A stretch of 64,000 nt of DNA from Candidatus Thermochlorobacter aerophilus (GTDB taxonomy: Bacteria; Bacteroidota; Chlorobiia; Chlorobiales; Thermochlorobacteraceae): positions 50,173 to 114,172 of the forward strand of contig PHFL01000067.1 of assembly GCA_002794105.1 (NCBI GenBank). The letters are read 5' to 3'. Made by a program: the position numbers and the translations under genes. The notes below the pieces were generated by a model that saw only the letters and a program-made list of their open reading frames with translations, searched no databases and had not been told where the DNA came from. Shown one piece after another: positions 1 through 7,847 of this stretch (position 1 is its first letter; each line of letters opens with the position of its first letter).

Positions 1-1
1 G

Positions 2-640
2 ATTGCTAACCATGCAGAATACTGCTCATACTGGAACGACTCTAGCGTCAAGGCAGGATACAGCGGCGTTGGTGCACTGGTGCATAAGCGCTTCATTGCT
101 GCGCACGGAGAACCGCGTGTGCTTATTCCAGACTTTGATGCAGAAAATCGATTAATTCAACTTGATTTTGATGCTTTTACGCTACTGGGTAGCTACATTC
201 CACGCGGCGAAAAGCCCGACCACTACGCCCTAAAACTTCGTTTCTTCGAAAGCCTGCGGCAGTTCGCTGCGCAGATGCTACAAGCACAAAAAAATTTGCT
301 CATCGCCGGCGACATCAACGTGGCGCGAGAGGAAATTGACTTGCACCCTTCGCAACAGAAAGAGGATGCGACAGGATTTCGCCCTGATGAACGTCGAGCA
401 CTCAATGCCATGCTTGCCGTAGGCTTGCACGATGTTTTCCGTGAGCTGTATCCGAACACGAGCGGACTTTATACATGGTTCCCCTACTGGAAAGGCGCTC
501 GAGAACACAACATCGGCTGGCGCATCGACTGCATCTACGCTTCTCCTGCATTAGCTGCACGCGTCAAACAGGGCATCATCCACACCAATGAGAAAAGTTC
601 CGACCACTATCCTCTCACCATTGAATTTGCAGAACTCTGA
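2..640 (+). CDS. xth: Exodeoxyribonuclease III, 5'-truncated
   Basis: AP endonuclease/3'-5' exonuclease of the ExoIII family, acting in base excision repair. The gene enters from the left edge: the reading frame is open from base 2 and no start is needed, so the N-terminal third is missing and 212 residues remain. Visible family motifs are K-A-G-Y-S-G-V-G-A-L near the left edge, the metal-binding G-D-I-N (about 302-315), W-R-I-D near 520-530 and the C-terminal S-D-H-Y-P catalytic motif just before the stop. The order and spacing fit ExoIII well. A GTG at 80 in the same frame is internal and is not a real start, because the conserved Y-S-G-V-G motif lies before it. Confidence 0.93.
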   Translation: MANHAEYCSYWNDSSVKAGYSGVGALVHKRFIAAHGEPRVLIPDFDAENRLIQLDFDAFTLLGSYIPRGEKPDHYALKLRFFESLRQFAAQMLQAQKNLLIAGDINVAREEIDLHPSQQKEDATGFRPDERRALNAMLAVGLHDVFRELYPNTSGLYTWFPYWKGAREHNIGWRIDCIYASPALAARVKQGIIHTNEKSSDHYPLTIEFAEL

Positions 641-777
641 CTCTTGCGGCGTTGCTTTGTGCTTCCAGCTTAGATTCAGACTGTTTTGGACTGGCTTCCA
701 AAACTGCGCCTATCGCTGTAGATTTGAACTGTCTGAAAGCAGTTTTTTCACACATTCGCACATTTGGAGGATTAACT

Positions 778-1488
778 ATGAACACTTCATCGGTTTCACC
801 ATCGTCAGGTGCTTCTCGCCTGTCCGACGCCACCCTGCGTGAAAAAGATCTTCACCTGACACTCACACTCGTTGGTGCTGTTTGGGCGCTGGGTCTGATT
901 GGGCATTTTACACCGCTCAAAGAATGGGGAGCACTGTTTTTGTATGTCATTGGCGCACTGGTGCTCACGCTTTGGTATTGCAAGCAATATCAAGCTTGGG
1001 AAGATGTATTCCTGACGCGCAAAAATCTTAAGTCGGCATTGATTTGGTCAAGCGCTATTGGTGGCATTCTCTTTTTGATGGATATTGGCAACACCTACTT
1101 CTACTACAAGAATGGTGGTGCGCCCATGAAAGAGATGCAGACCATTCTTGTCGACATGGGCTTTTTGTACCTTTTCCCGATTTTGATTTTGGCTGAGGAG
1201 TTTCTCTGGCGTGGCATGCTCTTTTCAGCACTGCTGCGGCGCGGCATGAATTCGCACCTTGTGGTCATTATCACGACTGTCCTGTATGTGCTCAATCACT
1301 ACGCAGTGGCGCCAGTTGGGTTTATGGAACGCTCCTTGATGGCGATGATGGCGGTGCCGATTGGAATTGCCAATGGCTACTTGGTGCTCAAAACTCGTAA
1401 TGTCTGGGCAGGCGTATGGCTTCACACGCTGACCATGATTTCCATGACACTCGATATTTTTGTGATTCCTAGGCTGGCTGGCGTCTAA
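778..1488 (+). CDS. CPBP family intramembrane metalloprotease
   Basis: Polytopic membrane protein of 236 residues in the CPBP (CAAX protease/bacteriocin-processing, Abi) family. It carries the E-E-x-x-x-R motif (A-E-E-F-L-W-R-G), a later conserved His (L-N-H-Y) and a third motif near the C-terminus (G-V-W-L-H-T), embedded in about six to seven hydrophobic segments. The start is set by a GGAGG at 766-770, seven bases before the ATG at 778; the frame stays open upstream to 652 but without a ribosome site. Members cleave or sort membrane substrates, but the substrate here is unknown. It stands alone, facing the 3' end of dnaX, whose stop codon overlaps its last bases. Confidence 0.88.
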   Translation: MNTSSVSPSSGASRLSDATLREKDLHLTLTLVGAVWALGLIGHFTPLKEWGALFLYVIGALVLTLWYCKQYQAWEDVFLTRKNLKSALIWSSAIGGILFLMDIGNTYFYYKNGGAPMKEMQTILVDMGFLYLFPILILAEEFLWRGMLFSALLRRGMNSHLVVIITTVLYVLNHYAVAPVGFMERSLMAMMAVPIGIANGYLVLKTRNVWAGVWLHTLTMISMTLDIFVIPRLAGV

Positions 1489-2105
1489 TACGAGAGCTCG
1501 GCACCAAACTCAGTAATCAGGTAGCGCACTAACTCGCTTTTTTCAGCGAGCGCTTTGAAACGCGCTTCAAGCGAGTTTTCTTCTTTTGCTGCCGATAGCG
1601 CCGTTTTGTCTAAGCTCAATTCAAAGAAGACATTAGCTTGGTAAAATGCACGAGCGCCCTCGCTAAGGATGTGCAGGTCATCCAATAGCGTCTCATACAC
1701 TACGCGGCTCGTGCATTTGAGCTTAAGTGTGTTGGCATGAACTTCGGTCAATGTGCAAAGCCGCAGATGCGATGCCAACCGGGCTTGACCGTTTTGCTCC
1801 AGCGATTGCAGAAATTCTATCCATCGCTCTTGTAGCTCTTGGTCTGATATGCTGCTGCGGTTTTGGCTGGTCAATGCGAGCTGATGCTCTGGTGTTGCCA
1901 ATGCCGCTCTATCTGGTCTGACCTTTGGACGATACGGAGTTTCTTCTACCAGCTTTGCAAACTTTTCTTTCCAACTCGAGAGCTTAATCACTGGCAAAGA
2001 TTCCAGCAGCAGTGCCGTTGGTGGAATAGATGCGGTCTCGCTTTTGGGTGAAGGTGCTTCGGTAGTGCTTACTGCTGTACGCGGCTCTAGACGCGTGCCA
2101 AATTC
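1485..2105 (-). CDS. dnaX: DNA polymerase III tau-specific C-terminal extension (reached by -1 frameshift from dnaX)
   Basis: This frame carries the tau-specific tail. It has no convincing start of its own (only a TTG at 1997), yet it is open all the way from the A9 run at 2106-2114. If ribosomes slip back one base on the AAG codon at 2107-2105, reading continues here as E-F-G-T-R-L-E-P-R through a Thr/Ser/Pro-rich linker into a helical domain (W-I-E-F-L-Q-S-L... near 1810) for 206 more residues, giving tau of about 605 residues, close to known tau lengths. In E. coli the tau tail binds the DnaB helicase and polymerase alpha; that role is assumed here. Domain identity rests on position and general pattern, not strong motifs. 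Confidence 0.82.
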   Translation of the reverse strand, partial: EFGTRLEPRTAVSTTEAPSPKSETASIPPTALLLESLPVIKLSSWKEKFAKLVEETPYRPKVRPDRAALATPEHQLALTSQNRSSISDQELQERWIEFLQSLEQNGQARLASHLRLCTLTEVHANTLKLKCTSRVVYETLLDDLHILSEGARAFYQANVFFELSLDKTALSAAKEENSLEARFKALAEKSELVRYLITEFGAELSY

Positions 2106-2124
2106 TTTTTTTTTATCTCTTCCT
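2079..2124 (-). promoter_or_regulatory. Programmed -1 frameshift site of dnaX
   Basis: Read on the minus strand, the dnaX zero frame ends ATA AAA AAA AAG AAT. The heptamer A-AAA-AAG (2111-2105) is the same slippery sequence used by E. coli dnaX. An SD-like AGGAAGAG lies at 2124-2117, nine bases before it. Eight bases after it begins a stem ACGCG/CGCGT (2096-2092 with 2083-2079) whose 8-base loop contains most of the zero-frame TAG. All three classical elements of -1 recoding are therefore present. The nine-A run could alternatively act by transcriptional slippage, as in Thermus dnaX. Both give gamma plus tau. Confidence 0.8.
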
Positions 2125-3301
2125 GCAAAAGCTGAACAGCTTGTTCTACTTTGGCAAGGCGTGCTTCAAGTTCGCTATTGTCTTTGAGTGCCATGAGCTT
2201 GAAGAGCAGAATTTCAAGTCGGAGCTGGGGTTCGCGGGCAAATCTGATACTTTGTTCGGCTTCGGTGATAGCATCAATGTAGCGCATGAGGGCATCGGTG
2301 CTAAAGCGCTCGGCGTCTTTTTCGTAGCGCTTCTTCCAGTGTTCTGCAGTCTCAATCAGTTTGGTGGAGCGCACATTTTTTACGATGAGAAAATTTCGAA
2401 AATGTGCAATGAGCCGCTGTAAAAAGTCGCTCACATCAAAACCGTTCTGGTAGACAAACTGCGAGACGCTGAGCATTTTGCGACTATCCTGCTCAAGAAT
2501 GGCATCGCTAACATCAAAAAAGCGCTCATCATCAATGATATTGAGCAAGTCGGCGACGGCGGCATATTCTATTTTGCCCTTGCCACTTTCGGTGCAAAAC
2601 GCAATGACTTGGTCTAAAAGGCTCTGCGCATCGCGCATGGCGCCATCAGCTTTGCGGGCAATCAGGTTGAGTGATTCTTGGTCGATATCGATGTGTTCTT
2701 GCTGACAAATTTGAGCCAATCTTTGTGCAATGTCATCAGCAGCGATGCGTTTGAAAATAAACTTTTGGCAACGTGAGGAAATCGTGGCGGGAACTTTGTG
2801 CAGTTCTGTGGTCGCAAAAATGAATACGGCGTGTGGTGGTGGCTCCTCCAGCGTTTTGAGGAAAGCATTGAATGCCGCTGTGGAAAGCATGTGGAATTCA
2901 TCAATGATGTAGACCTTGTATTTTCCTTTTTGCGGACCGTAGCGCACATTTTCGCGCAAAATGCGAATGTCTTCGACGCTATTGTTCGATGCGGCATCAA
3001 ATTCAGCGATATTGACGCTTGCTCCTGCATCAAAATCTTGACAGCTTTCGCACATGCCACAAGGTTCCGCCACCTTTTGGCGATAGGTTTCGTCCGTCAG
3101 AATTTTTTCACAATTCAGGGCTTTTGCCAGAATTCTTGCCGATGTTGTTTTTCCAACACCACGAGACCCAGCAAAGATATATCCGTGCGCAATTCGCCCA
3201 GTACGAATTGCGTTCTGAAGCGTACGTGTGATGTGTTCCTGAGCCGTAATGTCTGCAAATCTCTGCGGTCGATATTTACGTGCAATAACTGTGTAACTCA
3301 C
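2087..3301 (-). CDS. dnaX: DNA polymerase III subunit gamma (dnaX zero-frame product)
   Basis: Clamp-loader ATPase that loads the beta sliding clamp at the replication fork. The 404-residue product contains the P-loop G-S-R-G-V-G-K-T near residue 45, the zinc module with C-G-M-C-E-S-C, Walker B/DExH-like D-E-F-H-M-L near residue 125, and the sensor region, followed by the clamp-loader oligomerisation domain. The start is GTG at 3301 (M-S-Y-T-V-I-A-R-K-Y-R-P-Q matches the family N-terminus exactly). It stops at TAG 2087-2089, right after an A9 run, giving a gamma-like short form; the tau tail continues in the -1 frame. A PHP-domain gene lies upstream on the same strand. Confidence 0.95.
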   Translation of the reverse strand: MSYTVIARKYRPQRFADITAQEHITRTLQNAIRTGRIAHGYIFAGSRGVGKTTSARILAKALNCEKILTDETYRQKVAEPCGMCESCQDFDAGASVNIAEFDAASNNSVEDIRILRENVRYGPQKGKYKVYIIDEFHMLSTAAFNAFLKTLEEPPPHAVFIFATTELHKVPATISSRCQKFIFKRIAADDIAQRLAQICQQEHIDIDQESLNLIARKADGAMRDAQSLLDQVIAFCTESGKGKIEYAAVADLLNIIDDERFFDVSDAILEQDSRKMLSVSQFVYQNGFDVSDFLQRLIAHFRNFLIVKNVRSTKLIETAEHWKKRYEKDAERFSTDALMRYIDAITEAEQSIRFAREPQLRLEILLFKLMALKDNSELEARLAKVEQAVQLLQEEIKKKNLARV

Positions 3302-3326
3302 ATTGAGATTGATTTGGCATTAGGCA

Positions 3327-3334
3327 CAAATTTA
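3327..3334 (-). promoter_or_regulatory. Possible -7 promoter element for dnaX
   Basis: On the minus strand the octamer TAAATTTG matches the Bacteroidota sigma consensus TAnnTTTG. It sits about 25 bases before the dnaX GTG, with a TTCTG 18 bases upstream as a weak -33 element. Its position is right for a short leader. A pattern match alone is weak evidence. Confidence 0.3.
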
Positions 3335-3338
3335 CAAG

Positions 3339-3379
3339 GCGTAGCGCTTTTGCAGAAGGGATAACATGAAGCGCTACGC
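3339..3379. repeat. 11-bp perfect inverted repeat upstream of dnaX
   Basis: GCGTAGCGCTT at 3339-3349 is repeated in perfect inversion at 3369-3379, separated by 19 bases. It lies in the 119-base gap between the PHP gene and dnaX, overlapping the region where a dnaX promoter would sit. No T-run follows on either strand, so it is a poor terminator; an operator or a transcript hairpin is possible. A related half-site AAAGCGCTACG occurs once near 12299. Confidence 0.55.
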
Positions 3380-3420
3380 TCAATATGCTGAAATAACTCG
3401 TAGATGATTCTTGCTTCTCT

Positions 3421-4287
3421 TTACCAAGTGCTCGAGTGCACCAGATGGTTTCTCATCTTTTCTAACCATTTGTATTGCATGACCAGCTGCCCGAAGTTTT
3501 CCTCATCTTGCGGCTTTGTGCCGTGATAGTCTGAGCCACCTGACATCAATAGGAAATACTCGTTGGCAATTGCGCGGTAGAATTCTTGTTGGTCTTCGTC
3601 GTGTGCTGGGTGAATAATTTCTATGCCATCCAGCCCGGCGTCAATCAAGAAACGAATGGTATCATCTGGGATAAATCGTCCTGGATGAGCAAGAAACGAC
3701 AGTCCGCCTGCTTCGTTGATGAGGCGTATGACTTCAGCGGGGTCGGTCTCTACGCTCTTTTCATATGCTGGGCTGTTGGGACCGATGTACTTGGCGAAGG
3801 CTTCGCTGTAACTCTGTACATAGCCTGTCTCTTGTAGCACAGCCGCAATGTGCGGACGACCTACAGACCCATTAGAGGCTTTTTCAAAGACTTGCTCGAT
3901 GCGGATGTAGACCCCCATTTTTCGGAGGTTATCAACTATTTTTTCAGTACGCACAATCCGTCTTTCACGGCAGGCCTTAAGATAGGCGTTGAGTTCTGAA
4001 TTCTCCTGCACAAAGTAGCCGAGAATGTGCACATCTCTGCCTAAGTGTGAGGTGCTGACCTCAACCCCCGGAATAAGTTCAATGCCGAGCGCATCCGCTA
4101 CAGGTTTTGCTTCTTGGTATGCGGCTAAATTGTCGTGGTCTGTAATGCTGATAGCTTTTAAGCCTGCGGCATGTGCCTTTTCGACAATTTCTTTCGGTGA
4201 AAGTTTCCCATCCGAGCAAGTCGTATGCATATGTAAGTCAACCGTAGCGAATTCGCGCTCGCTTGTAGCGGCGCTGAGCATTGTCAT
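3421..4287 (-). CDS. PHP domain metal-dependent phosphoesterase
   Basis: 288-residue protein of the PHP superfamily (TrpH/YciV type), which hydrolyses phosphoesters such as nucleoside 3',5'-bisphosphates or oligoribonucleotide 5' ends using a trinuclear metal site. Metal-ligand motifs run in order: D-L-H-M-H (His19, His21), I-T-D-H-D-N, E-V-S-T-S, H-I-L-G-Y, F-L-A-H-P-G and the terminal G-S-D-Y-H-G. The length fits the family. The ATG at 4287 has no strong ribosome site. It precedes dnaX on the same strand by 119 bases and could be cotranscribed. The precise substrate cannot be told from sequence. Confidence 0.9.
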   Translation of the reverse strand: MTMLSAATSEREFATVDLHMHTTCSDGKLSPKEIVEKAHAAGLKAISITDHDNLAAYQEAKPVADALGIELIPGVEVSTSHLGRDVHILGYFVQENSELNAYLKACRERRIVRTEKIVDNLRKMGVYIRIEQVFEKASNGSVGRPHIAAVLQETGYVQSYSEAFAKYIGPNSPAYEKSVETDPAEVIRLINEAGGLSFLAHPGRFIPDDTIRFLIDAGLDGIEIIHPAHDEDQQEFYRAIANEYFLLMSGGSDYHGTKPQDEENFGQLVMQYKWLEKMRNHLVHSSTW

Positions 4288-4571
4288 ATTTTCTTGTGTT
4301 GTAGTTGTGTTTTATGTTATAGATTGCCCGTTTGTGTAGAACTTACTTAGAGGTTGCAAAAATTCCTAACACGGCTTGATGCCTTTTTTGACCGTCTGTT
4401 GCGTAGGATGCAGATAAAGCGCCGCATCGCTTGGGGCAGGAGAAGAATTCGGACTGCTTCAAACAAAGCATGAGGCTATACTCGGGCAACGAGTCCAAGC
4501 TACGCCTGCTCATGCGTTTTTTGCCAGCTCGCCCTTGCCAAAATGCAGTTAGCGGCAGTGTGGGGAAGCAA

Positions 4572-6344
4572 TTATGGCGTGCGCACCCCATTTACTTTTT
4601 CACGCAGGGATACGCTATTTGCATTCAGTTGCAAGGCTCTTTGCCAGAATTCCTTTGCTTTTTCGCGCTGACCAAGTTTGTGATAAACATCACCTAAATG
4701 CTCCAATACCGCGGGACTTTCACGTCCAGCGCTAAGAGCTTTTTCAATCCAAAATCGTGCTTCTTCGTAATTGCCGAGCTTAAAGTAGACCCAACCGATG
4801 GTGTCTAAGTAGGCGCCGTTGTTGGGTTCTTTTTGGACAGCAATTTTTGCCATCTCAAGACAGCGCTCAAGCTGCTGGTCTTGCTCTGAGAGCGAATATG
4901 CAAGATTGTTTAGCACGAGGGCATTTTCTGGGTCGAGCTTGAGTGCTTCTTCATAGCTACGCTGGCTTTCTGCAACTTTGCCAAGTCGGTCGTATGCAAT
5001 ACCAAGTGTGCTGTAGACCTGCACGCGTTCTGCATTTGTGCCTTGGTCGCCTGATTTGAGTGCACGCTCTAGTATCTCAATTGCCTCACTATCACGATTA
5101 GCTTGGCTCAAGGCAATGCCCAAGAGCATTTGCAAGCGGAAACTTGGCTGTGCTTGGCGTTTGATAGCACTCTTGAAAGTCGCAATAGCTTGTTCGTTAT
5201 CGTTCTTTTGCAGATAGGCAATACCTAAATTTTCCCAGCCTGCTGTGACATCGGGGCGTAACACTGTCAATTGCTTAAAGTTTTCGATAGCACTGTTGAG
5301 GTTGCGTTGCTCCATGTAAATGATTCCCAGAAACCAATACGGCTGCCACTCTTTCGGATAGAGCTTTTGGATTTTAGCAAGCACCAATTCAGCAGGTTTG
5401 AGATAAAGCGTATCTTTTGAAGCGCGTGCCAGATAGGCTTCAGCCAGGTTCATGCGCTCTTCTTTGGTGCGCGCACTGTGCTGAAACATCTTTTCTACCA
5501 CATTTTCAAAGCGTTTCCAATCTTTTTGGCGAACATAGATTTCTGAATATCCTGCATAAAGGCGCGGTTCTGTAGGGTTTTTCTCGGCAATTTCATCGTA
5601 TGTGGCTAAGGCTTCTTCATAGCGTCCAGACCTAAGGTAAATTTCTGCCAGCATGTAATAGAGTTCATCGTTGTCGGGGTCAATGACAATCATTTGCAGC
5701 AGAGTCAGCGTTGCCTCATCATCGCGTTTGAGTTGGAGTTGCAAGAGCAATTTTTTGTAGAGTGCCTCCATCTCTGCTCCAGAAAGCTCTATGATGCGGT
5801 CATAGACAGCGATGGCTTTTTCCAATTTTTCTGAAGCAGTGTATGATGCTGCCAGCATATACAGGGCATTGACATCGGATGGGGCTTTTTTGAGAAATCG
5901 CTCAAGTGCTTGTGCCGCATTGTCGTATTGCTGGGCTTCAAAGAAAATTTGAGCCAAAAGATGGTCGTACCATTTGTTGGTGCCGTCTAGTGCGATAGCT
6001 TTTTGTGCATGATAAATAGCTTGCTCAAACTTACCCAGATGTCGATAACACTTCGCGATGGCAAAGTGAATGGCAGGTTCATCTGGTGCATAGCGCAGCG
6101 CATCTTGATATTCGATAATCGCTTGTGAAAATTGGTCCTTTATCTCGTAGAGCCCACCGTTGACAAAGTATCGCATTGCTTTTGCGGTGTTTGTCTTGGG
6201 TGGTGCCTGCGGTGTTACAAGTGCTGTTCTATCAATTCTTTTTTCAGCAGGTTGCATGGAAAGGCTCTTGACATGCGTGCAGGCTGATAGTGACAGCACC
6301 ATAAGCACACTCAATCCCCACCGAGAAAGCAATGCACTTGACAT
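4572..6344 (-). CDS. TPR repeat lipoprotein
   Basis: 590-residue protein built of about 14-15 tetratricopeptide repeats after a lipoprotein signal: positively charged start, hydrophobic core and lipobox L-S-A-C with Cys22. The start ATG at 6344 is chosen because AGAGGA lies seven bases upstream and the signal peptide begins there; the frame is open further up to 6410 but this would spoil the signal. TPR lipoproteins of this kind act as scaffolds at the outer membrane or periplasm. The last helices (E-H-L-G-D-V-Y-H-K-L-G) are typical of Bacteroidota/Chlorobiota TPR proteins. Specific partner unknown. It is a single gene, followed by 284 bases without a supportable gene. Confidence 0.88.
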   Translation of the reverse strand: MSSALLSRWGLSVLMVLSLSACTHVKSLSMQPAEKRIDRTALVTPQAPPKTNTAKAMRYFVNGGLYEIKDQFSQAIIEYQDALRYAPDEPAIHFAIAKCYRHLGKFEQAIYHAQKAIALDGTNKWYDHLLAQIFFEAQQYDNAAQALERFLKKAPSDVNALYMLAASYTASEKLEKAIAVYDRIIELSGAEMEALYKKLLLQLQLKRDDEATLTLLQMIVIDPDNDELYYMLAEIYLRSGRYEEALATYDEIAEKNPTEPRLYAGYSEIYVRQKDWKRFENVVEKMFQHSARTKEERMNLAEAYLARASKDTLYLKPAELVLAKIQKLYPKEWQPYWFLGIIYMEQRNLNSAIENFKQLTVLRPDVTAGWENLGIAYLQKNDNEQAIATFKSAIKRQAQPSFRLQMLLGIALSQANRDSEAIEILERALKSGDQGTNAERVQVYSTLGIAYDRLGKVAESQRSYEEALKLDPENALVLNNLAYSLSEQDQQLERCLEMAKIAVQKEPNNGAYLDTIGWVYFKLGNYEEARFWIEKALSAGRESPAVLEHLGDVYHKLGQREKAKEFWQRALQLNANSVSLREKVNGVRTP

Positions 6345-6679
6345 GATATATCCTCTTAGTTTGAAGAATTTTTGAACGCGTAACAGTAAGCAAAAAATTA
6401 AAATTTCCATGATATTCTAAAAATCTGTTGTGCTAACATTTTGAGCTTGCCCTCTTGACACATCTGTCCATGTGTTTGAGTTGTCTTCACTTTGCAATTT
6501 GTGCCGCCACCAAATACATGGGATGTGAGCAGATTTGGAATATATCTTCGAACTTGCTACATTGGGCAGCGTACTGAGCGTAGAAATCCGCATCTTTGGA
6601 TATACCCAAATTTTCGTATTCCGAAGTCGCTTCTCGCCTCAGTCCTGCTTTAACAACTCTAAATCATACGCTCAGAAAA
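6345..6679. other. Divergent intergenic region between TPR lipoprotein and RNA-binding protein
   Basis: 335 bases without a gene. It must hold promoters for both flanking genes. On the plus strand TTTG (6534-6537), a 20-base spacer and TACATTGG (6558-6565) resemble the Bacteroidota promoter TTTG-N-TAnnTTTG with one mismatch, which would give a leader of about 100 bases for the RNA-binding protein. I see no tRNA, repeat or clear hairpin. Confidence 0.4.
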
Positions 6680-7039
6680 ATGGCAACGAAACTATATGTC
6701 GGTAATCTCAATTACTCTACCAGCGAAGAAGGGTTGCGTAATGCCTTTTCCAGCTACGGAGAAATTGTTTCGGTTAAAATCATTCAAGGCAAGGGCTTTG
6801 GATTTGTTGAATACAGGTCTGCCGATGAAGCCGAAGCAGCAAAGGAAGCCTTGAATAACACCCAACTCGATGGGCGCTCTATCAAGGTCAGCGATGCTCG
6901 TCCGCAAGAGAAGCAATCACTTGGCGACAGAGGTAGCCATAGAGAGAAAAAGTTTAGCAATGGCGGCAAAGGCGGTTTCAGTAAGGGTGGGTTCAGCAAA
7001 AATGATGGTAGCAGTTTCCAAAAACGAGAGCGCTACTGA
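6680..7039 (+). CDS. RRM-type single-stranded RNA-binding protein
   Basis: Small protein of 119 residues with one RNA recognition motif at residues 3-75: RNP2 is L-Y-V-G-N-L (5-10) and RNP1 is K-G-F-G-F-V-E-Y (38-45). A basic, Gly/Lys/Ser-rich tail with repeated G-G-F-S-K-G follows, as in the cyanobacterial and Bacteroidota Rbp proteins linked to cold response and RNA metabolism. The ATG at 6680 is preferred because the RRM begins immediately after it (M-A-T-K-L-Y-V); the frame is open upstream to 6596, but that extension is not RRM-like. No clear Shine-Dalgarno is present. Confidence 0.92.
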   Translation: MATKLYVGNLNYSTSEEGLRNAFSSYGEIVSVKIIQGKGFGFVEYRSADEAEAAKEALNNTQLDGRSIKVSDARPQEKQSLGDRGSHREKKFSNGGKGGFSKGGFSKNDGSSFQKRERY

Positions 7040-7170
7040 CACACGCTTATAGGTATGGCAATGTGCACCTATTGCCTTGCTGCATAGATGCTCCTTTCCT
7101 GCATATCTTTTGATGGCTTGACAGAGTTAGCTCTATTTTGAGCCTGCTACTTGTTCATTGCATCAACGAT

Positions 7171-7818
7171 ATGCGAATCATACATCTACTTCAACTGCTT
7201 TTGTCTCGCACGGTTTTACCCGGAGCGATGCGCCTGCTACATTGCACACTCCGCAGACGTGTGATACCGCCTAAGCATTGGCCCAGTGGTGGGTTCATTG
7301 CAGCGTTTTGGCATGGCAAGATGCTAACTGGTTGGCTGACCGTTGCTGATACTCTTCGCAACATCTGTGCTTCTGCACCGATTGCCGTAGTAAGCCTTTC
7401 AAAGGATGGAGAAATTTTAGCCAATGCCTTGCACACGCTTGGCTTTCAACTAATTCGCGGGTCGAGTTCTCGCGGTAGAGATGCGGTCAGGCAGGGCATT
7501 CAGGCAGCTTTGGAGCGCGGTGCAGCAGTAGTCCTGACACCTGATGGACCTCGCGGACCAAAAGAATCATTCAAGTATGGTTCTATTCGTCTTGCGGCAC
7601 AGTATCGCTCACCGATACTTTTTTTTGCCATCATGCATCGCAGTGCGTGGAAGTTACGCAGTTGGGACAGCTTTGAGATTCCCAAGCCTTTTTCCACTGT
7701 CGATATTGTCATCCACTATGTAGATGTGCCGCCTTTTGAAGATGAGCAGATGCTTAGGGCATTTTCGGATAGCTTGTCAGCACAGTTTTCTTCCGCCTTA
7801 CATCAATCTGGTGCATGA
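7171..7818 (+). CDS. DUF374 family lysophospholipid acyltransferase-like protein
   Basis: 215-residue protein of the DUF374/LPLAT superfamily. The catalytic H-x4-D-like block is F-W-H-G-K-M (His48), followed by S-L-S-K-D-G-E, the R-G-S-S-S-R-G motif and T-P-D-G-P-R-G-P. Relatives acylate lipid A precursors or lysophospholipids at the inner membrane. The frame is open from a TTG at 7138, but the ATG at 7171 begins a natural hydrophobic N-terminus. It lies between an RNA-binding protein and a convergent amylase gene, so context says little. Acyl acceptor unknown. Confidence 0.87.
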   Translation: MRIIHLLQLLLSRTVLPGAMRLLHCTLRRRVIPPKHWPSGGFIAAFWHGKMLTGWLTVADTLRNICASAPIAVVSLSKDGEILANALHTLGFQLIRGSSSRGRDAVRQGIQAALERGAAVVLTPDGPRGPKESFKYGSIRLAAQYRSPILFFAIMHRSAWKLRSWDSFEIPKPFSTVDIVIHYVDVPPFEDEQMLRAFSDSLSAQFSSALHQSGA

Positions 7819-7847
7819 GCTTGTCTTAGGCTCTGCTCATTGTTTGC

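Noticed and set aside
1727..2051. Open frames on the plus strand opposite the tau region
   Set aside because: They are antisense to a strong coding frame and show no family motif.
4288..4571. Possible gene or RNA in the 284-base gap (open frames of 82 and 88 codons on opposite strands)
   Set aside because: Neither frame has a ribosome site or a recognisable sequence, they overlap, and I could not find tmRNA, SRP or RNase P motifs.
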